A program made the position numbers and the translations under genes. Shown here one piece after another: positions 60,830 through 64,000 of a stretch of DNA of 64,000 bases (its first letter is position 1; every line of letters begins with the position of its first letter). The notes under the pieces were generated by a model. That model made no database searches, had not been told where the DNA came from, and saw only the letters and a list, made by a program, of their open reading frames with translations. The stretch is from Roseiarcus sp963781895 (GTDB lineage: Bacteria > Pseudomonadota > Alphaproteobacteria > Rhizobiales > Beijerinckiaceae), in contig CAWAIM010000017.1 in the NCBI GenBank assembly GCA_963781895.1, forward strand, positions 1 to 64,000. The letters are read 5' to 3'.

Positions 60830-61600
60830 GTGAGACGCCCTCGAATCCGATGCGCGCCGCCCAGGCCAACATGCGTCAGCGCGCGGTCAGGCGCTTCTAC
60901 CGCAGCGTTGACGTGCGCCAGGCGGACGATGGCCGGCATGTCCTGACCCTCGACGGCCGCGGCGCCCGGACGCCCGCCGGCAAGGCGCTGGCGGCGGCGA
61001 GCCGCGGACTGATGCTGCGGATCGCAGACGAATGGAGACGGCAGGGCGAAACGATCGACCCGGCCGACATGCCGTCGACCCGGCTCCTCAACGCCGCGGT
61101 CGACGGCGTCGCCGCGACCATGGCCGAGACGCGCGCCGATATCCTGCGCTACGCCGGTTCCGACCTGCTGTGCTACCGCGCCGAGACGCCGGAGGCGCTT
61201 GCCGAGCGTCAGGCCGCGGCCTTCGATCCAATCCTCGAATGGGCGGCGGAGGCTCTTGGCGCGCGCTTCGCCGTGACGGCGGGCGTCATGCGCGTCGAGC
61301 AGCCGCCGGAGGCGCTCGCCGCCATCGGCGCGGCGCTCGCTTCCGTCGACGATCCGGCGGCGCTCGCGGCCTTGAGCGCGATGACGACCCTGACCGGGTC
61401 CACCGCTCTTGGCGCTCAGCGCCGCGCGCGGCTTTCTCGAACCCGGCGAGGCGTGGGCGGCCGCGCACATCGACGAGGATTTCCAGACCGAGCAATGGGG
61501 CGTCGACGCGGAAGCGAGGGCGCGGCGCGCGGCGCGCTGGCGGGAATTCGAGGCGGCCGCGGCAGTCTTCGCCGCGACGCCGGCGCCTGGCGCGAAATAG
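60826..61600 (+). CDS. ATP12-family F1-ATPase assembly chaperone (frame break near 61412)
   Basis: ATP12 (ATPAF2) helps assemble the F1 alpha subunit in mitochondria and Alphaproteobacteria. The product shows VRRFYRSVDVRQADDGRHVL, LDGRGARTPAGKALAAASRG, DEWRRQGETIDPADMPSTRL and YAGSDLLCYRAETPEALAER. After MTTLTGS the frame changes near 61412 and continues AARGFLEPGEAWAAAHIDED and EQWGVDAEARARRAARWREF to the stop. About 257 residues, normal. The D-x-Q-x-x-x-W-G motif (EDFQTEQWG) is the family's end signature. The break is probably an indel. Confidence 0.87.
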
Positions 61601-61717
61601 CAAGGGCTCGCTCGGGCACGGCTGCTGCGGTCGCGGATCGACGGCCGTTCCGGCGCCGCTCGCGGCGTGCTATGCGGATTTTAATCTGTCCGCTCGATCC
61701 CGGAGCCGCGTCCGCCC

Positions 61718-63250
<1,533 letters not shown>

Positions 63251-63452
63251 GGCGAGCGCCGCGTCTGGTGATAAAAGTCGGCGCCTGTCGGTGGACGACG
63301 TCGCGACGGCGCGCATCCTCGGTTTCCCGATCTTGCCGAACACAACCGCGCGAGCGCCGCCGCCGCAGGTTGCGGGTCGCGCGACCGCGTCCCAAGTGAC
63401 GCCATATTTTTGCCGCACCCTCGCCGTCGCCACGTCAACCGGAGAAGCGGCC

Positions 63453-63914
63453 ATGTCCTTTGCTCTCAATATCAACGGCAGGCGGGTCAGCGTCGACGTC
63501 GAGCAGGACACGCCGCTGCTCTGGGCGCTGCGCGACGAGCTGAAGCTCACCGGAACCAAATACGGCTGCGGCCAGGCGTTGTGCGGCGCCTGCACCGTGT
63601 ACGCCAACGGCTCGCCGATCCGCTCGTGCCAGACGAGCGTGGCCGACGCCGCCGGCATGAAGATCGTGACCATTGAGGGCCTCGAGGGGAAGGCCGCCGA
63701 TGCGGTGCGCGCCGCCTGGCGCGAGCTCGACGTGCCGCAGTGCGGCTACTGCCAGTCCGGCCAGATTATGTCCGCCGCAGCGCTGCTGACCGGAAACCCC
63801 GCCCCGAGCGATGCCGACATCGACGACGCCATGGACGGCAATGTCTGCCGTTGCGCCACTTATGTCCGCATCCGCGCCGGCATTCATCGCGCGGCCGAGA
63901 TCATGAAAGGGTGA
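63453..63914 (+). CDS. Isoquinoline 1-oxidoreductase-like [2Fe-2S] subunit
   Basis: 153 residues. Small iron-sulfur subunit of xanthine dehydrogenase-family molybdoenzymes. First cluster in TKYGCGQALCGACTVYANGS with a later Cys in IRSCQ; second cluster in DVPQCGYCQSGQIM and GNVCRCATYVRIRAG. The order and length match the alpha subunit of the isoquinoline 1-oxidoreductase (IorA) group, whose large subunit carries its own Tat signal, as the next gene does. The real substrate is unknown. A GGAGAAGCGGCC ribosome site precedes the ATG at 63453. Confidence 0.88.
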   Translation: MSFALNINGRRVSVDVEQDTPLLWALRDELKLTGTKYGCGQALCGACTVYANGSPIRSCQTSVADAAGMKIVTIEGLEGKAADAVRAAWRELDVPQCGYCQSGQIMSAAALLTGNPAPSDADIDDAMDGNVCRCATYVRIRAGIHRAAEIMKG

Positions 63915-63919
63915 GCGCC

Positions 63920-64000
63920 ATGACCATTCAGCAATCGCGCCGGACTTTCATCAAGATCGCCGCCGGAACCGGGGTCGGCCTCGTCATCGGCGTCGAGTTT
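63920..64000 (+). CDS. Large molybdopterin subunit of the same oxidoreductase, start only
   Basis: The first 27 codons before the window ends. MTIQQSRRTFIKIAAGTGVG then LVIGVEF is a Tat signal (SRRTFIK), as found on the large subunits of isoquinoline 1-oxidoreductase-type aldehyde oxidases. It begins 5 nt after the small subunit stop with a GGGTGAGCG ribosome site. The identity rests on context. Confidence 0.7.
   Translation, partial: MTIQQSRRTFIKIAAGTGVGLVIGVEF

Overview
The window is GC-rich and gene-dense. Its gene content points to an alphaproteobacterium of the order Hyphomicrobiales (Rhizobiales), possibly of a Beijerinckiaceae/Methylocystaceae type. Supporting features are a fused IspDF, LpxI rather than LpxH, an RpsB with a long C-terminal helix-hairpin-helix extension, BA14K, DUF992 and DUF4170 proteins, an ATP12-type assembly factor, a PEPxxWA-CTERM protein and a PqqA peptide. 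The placement is inferred from gene families and order, not from a marker-gene comparison.

Layout. 1-8.8 kb: the envelope/lipid A cluster dxr(partial)-rseP-bamA-lpxD-fabZ-lpxA-lpxI-lpxB. 8.9-15.6 kb: a membrane metallophosphoesterase and a thioesterase on the minus strand, then cysQ-like, DUF4170, a lysophospholipid acyltransferase, waaA and lpxK, which finish the Kdo/lipid A pathway. 15.7-17.4 kb: two c-type cytochromes and an IS630 transposase scrap. 17.5-21.1 kb: a formylglycine-generating enzyme, two membrane proteins and the sulfatase it probably activates. 21.2-26.7 kb: a REP-like repeat, a methyltransferase, DUF1622, ispDF, a GST and a Kir-type potassium channel. 26.8-36.7 kb: the two methylcrotonyl-CoA carboxylase subunit genes (mccB +, mccA -), which face each other across a 6.3 kb block with an Mrr-type endonuclease, arsR, the arsenite oxidase genes aioB-aioA, a mono-heme cytochrome and a strange 10-bp-phased repeat. 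36.9-42.1 kb: patatin, small envelope proteins, a beta-hydroxyacid dehydrogenase and citrate synthase. 42.2-45.2 kb: a NitT/TauT-type ABC transporter. 45.7 kb: a stand-alone 25-residue pqqA followed by a strong hairpin. 46.1-49.0 kb: rpsB-tsf-pyrH without frr. 49.5-58 kb: accessory genes (adenylate cyclase with several frame breaks, BA14K, ECF sigma factor, two HdeA/HdeB-like proteins, PEP-CTERM protein, GST) and a candidate structured RNA. 58.2-61.6 kb: rluC, two unknown genes, a duplicated rluC 3' end and the ATP12 chaperone gene. 61.7-64 kb: pccB and the start of an isoquinoline 1-oxidoreductase-like operon that runs off the window.

At least eleven genes, including ones usually essential (bamA, fabZ, lpxB), carry one or more frame breaks where the protein clearly continues in another frame. 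The simplest reading is uncorrected indels in the sequence or assembly, so intact-looking genes are safer than apparent pseudogenes. rseP is a special case: besides four frame breaks it has also lost the catalytic glutamate of its zinc site.

The most notable places are: the arsenite oxidase block placed between mccB and mccA with a divergent arsenic-type ArsR and a palindrome in the shared promoter; the 10-bp-phased TTGG array; the orphan pqqA with its attenuator-like hairpin; the orphan double hairpin/terminator near 52.8 kb; and the two-gene module bracketed by two copies of the rluC tail.
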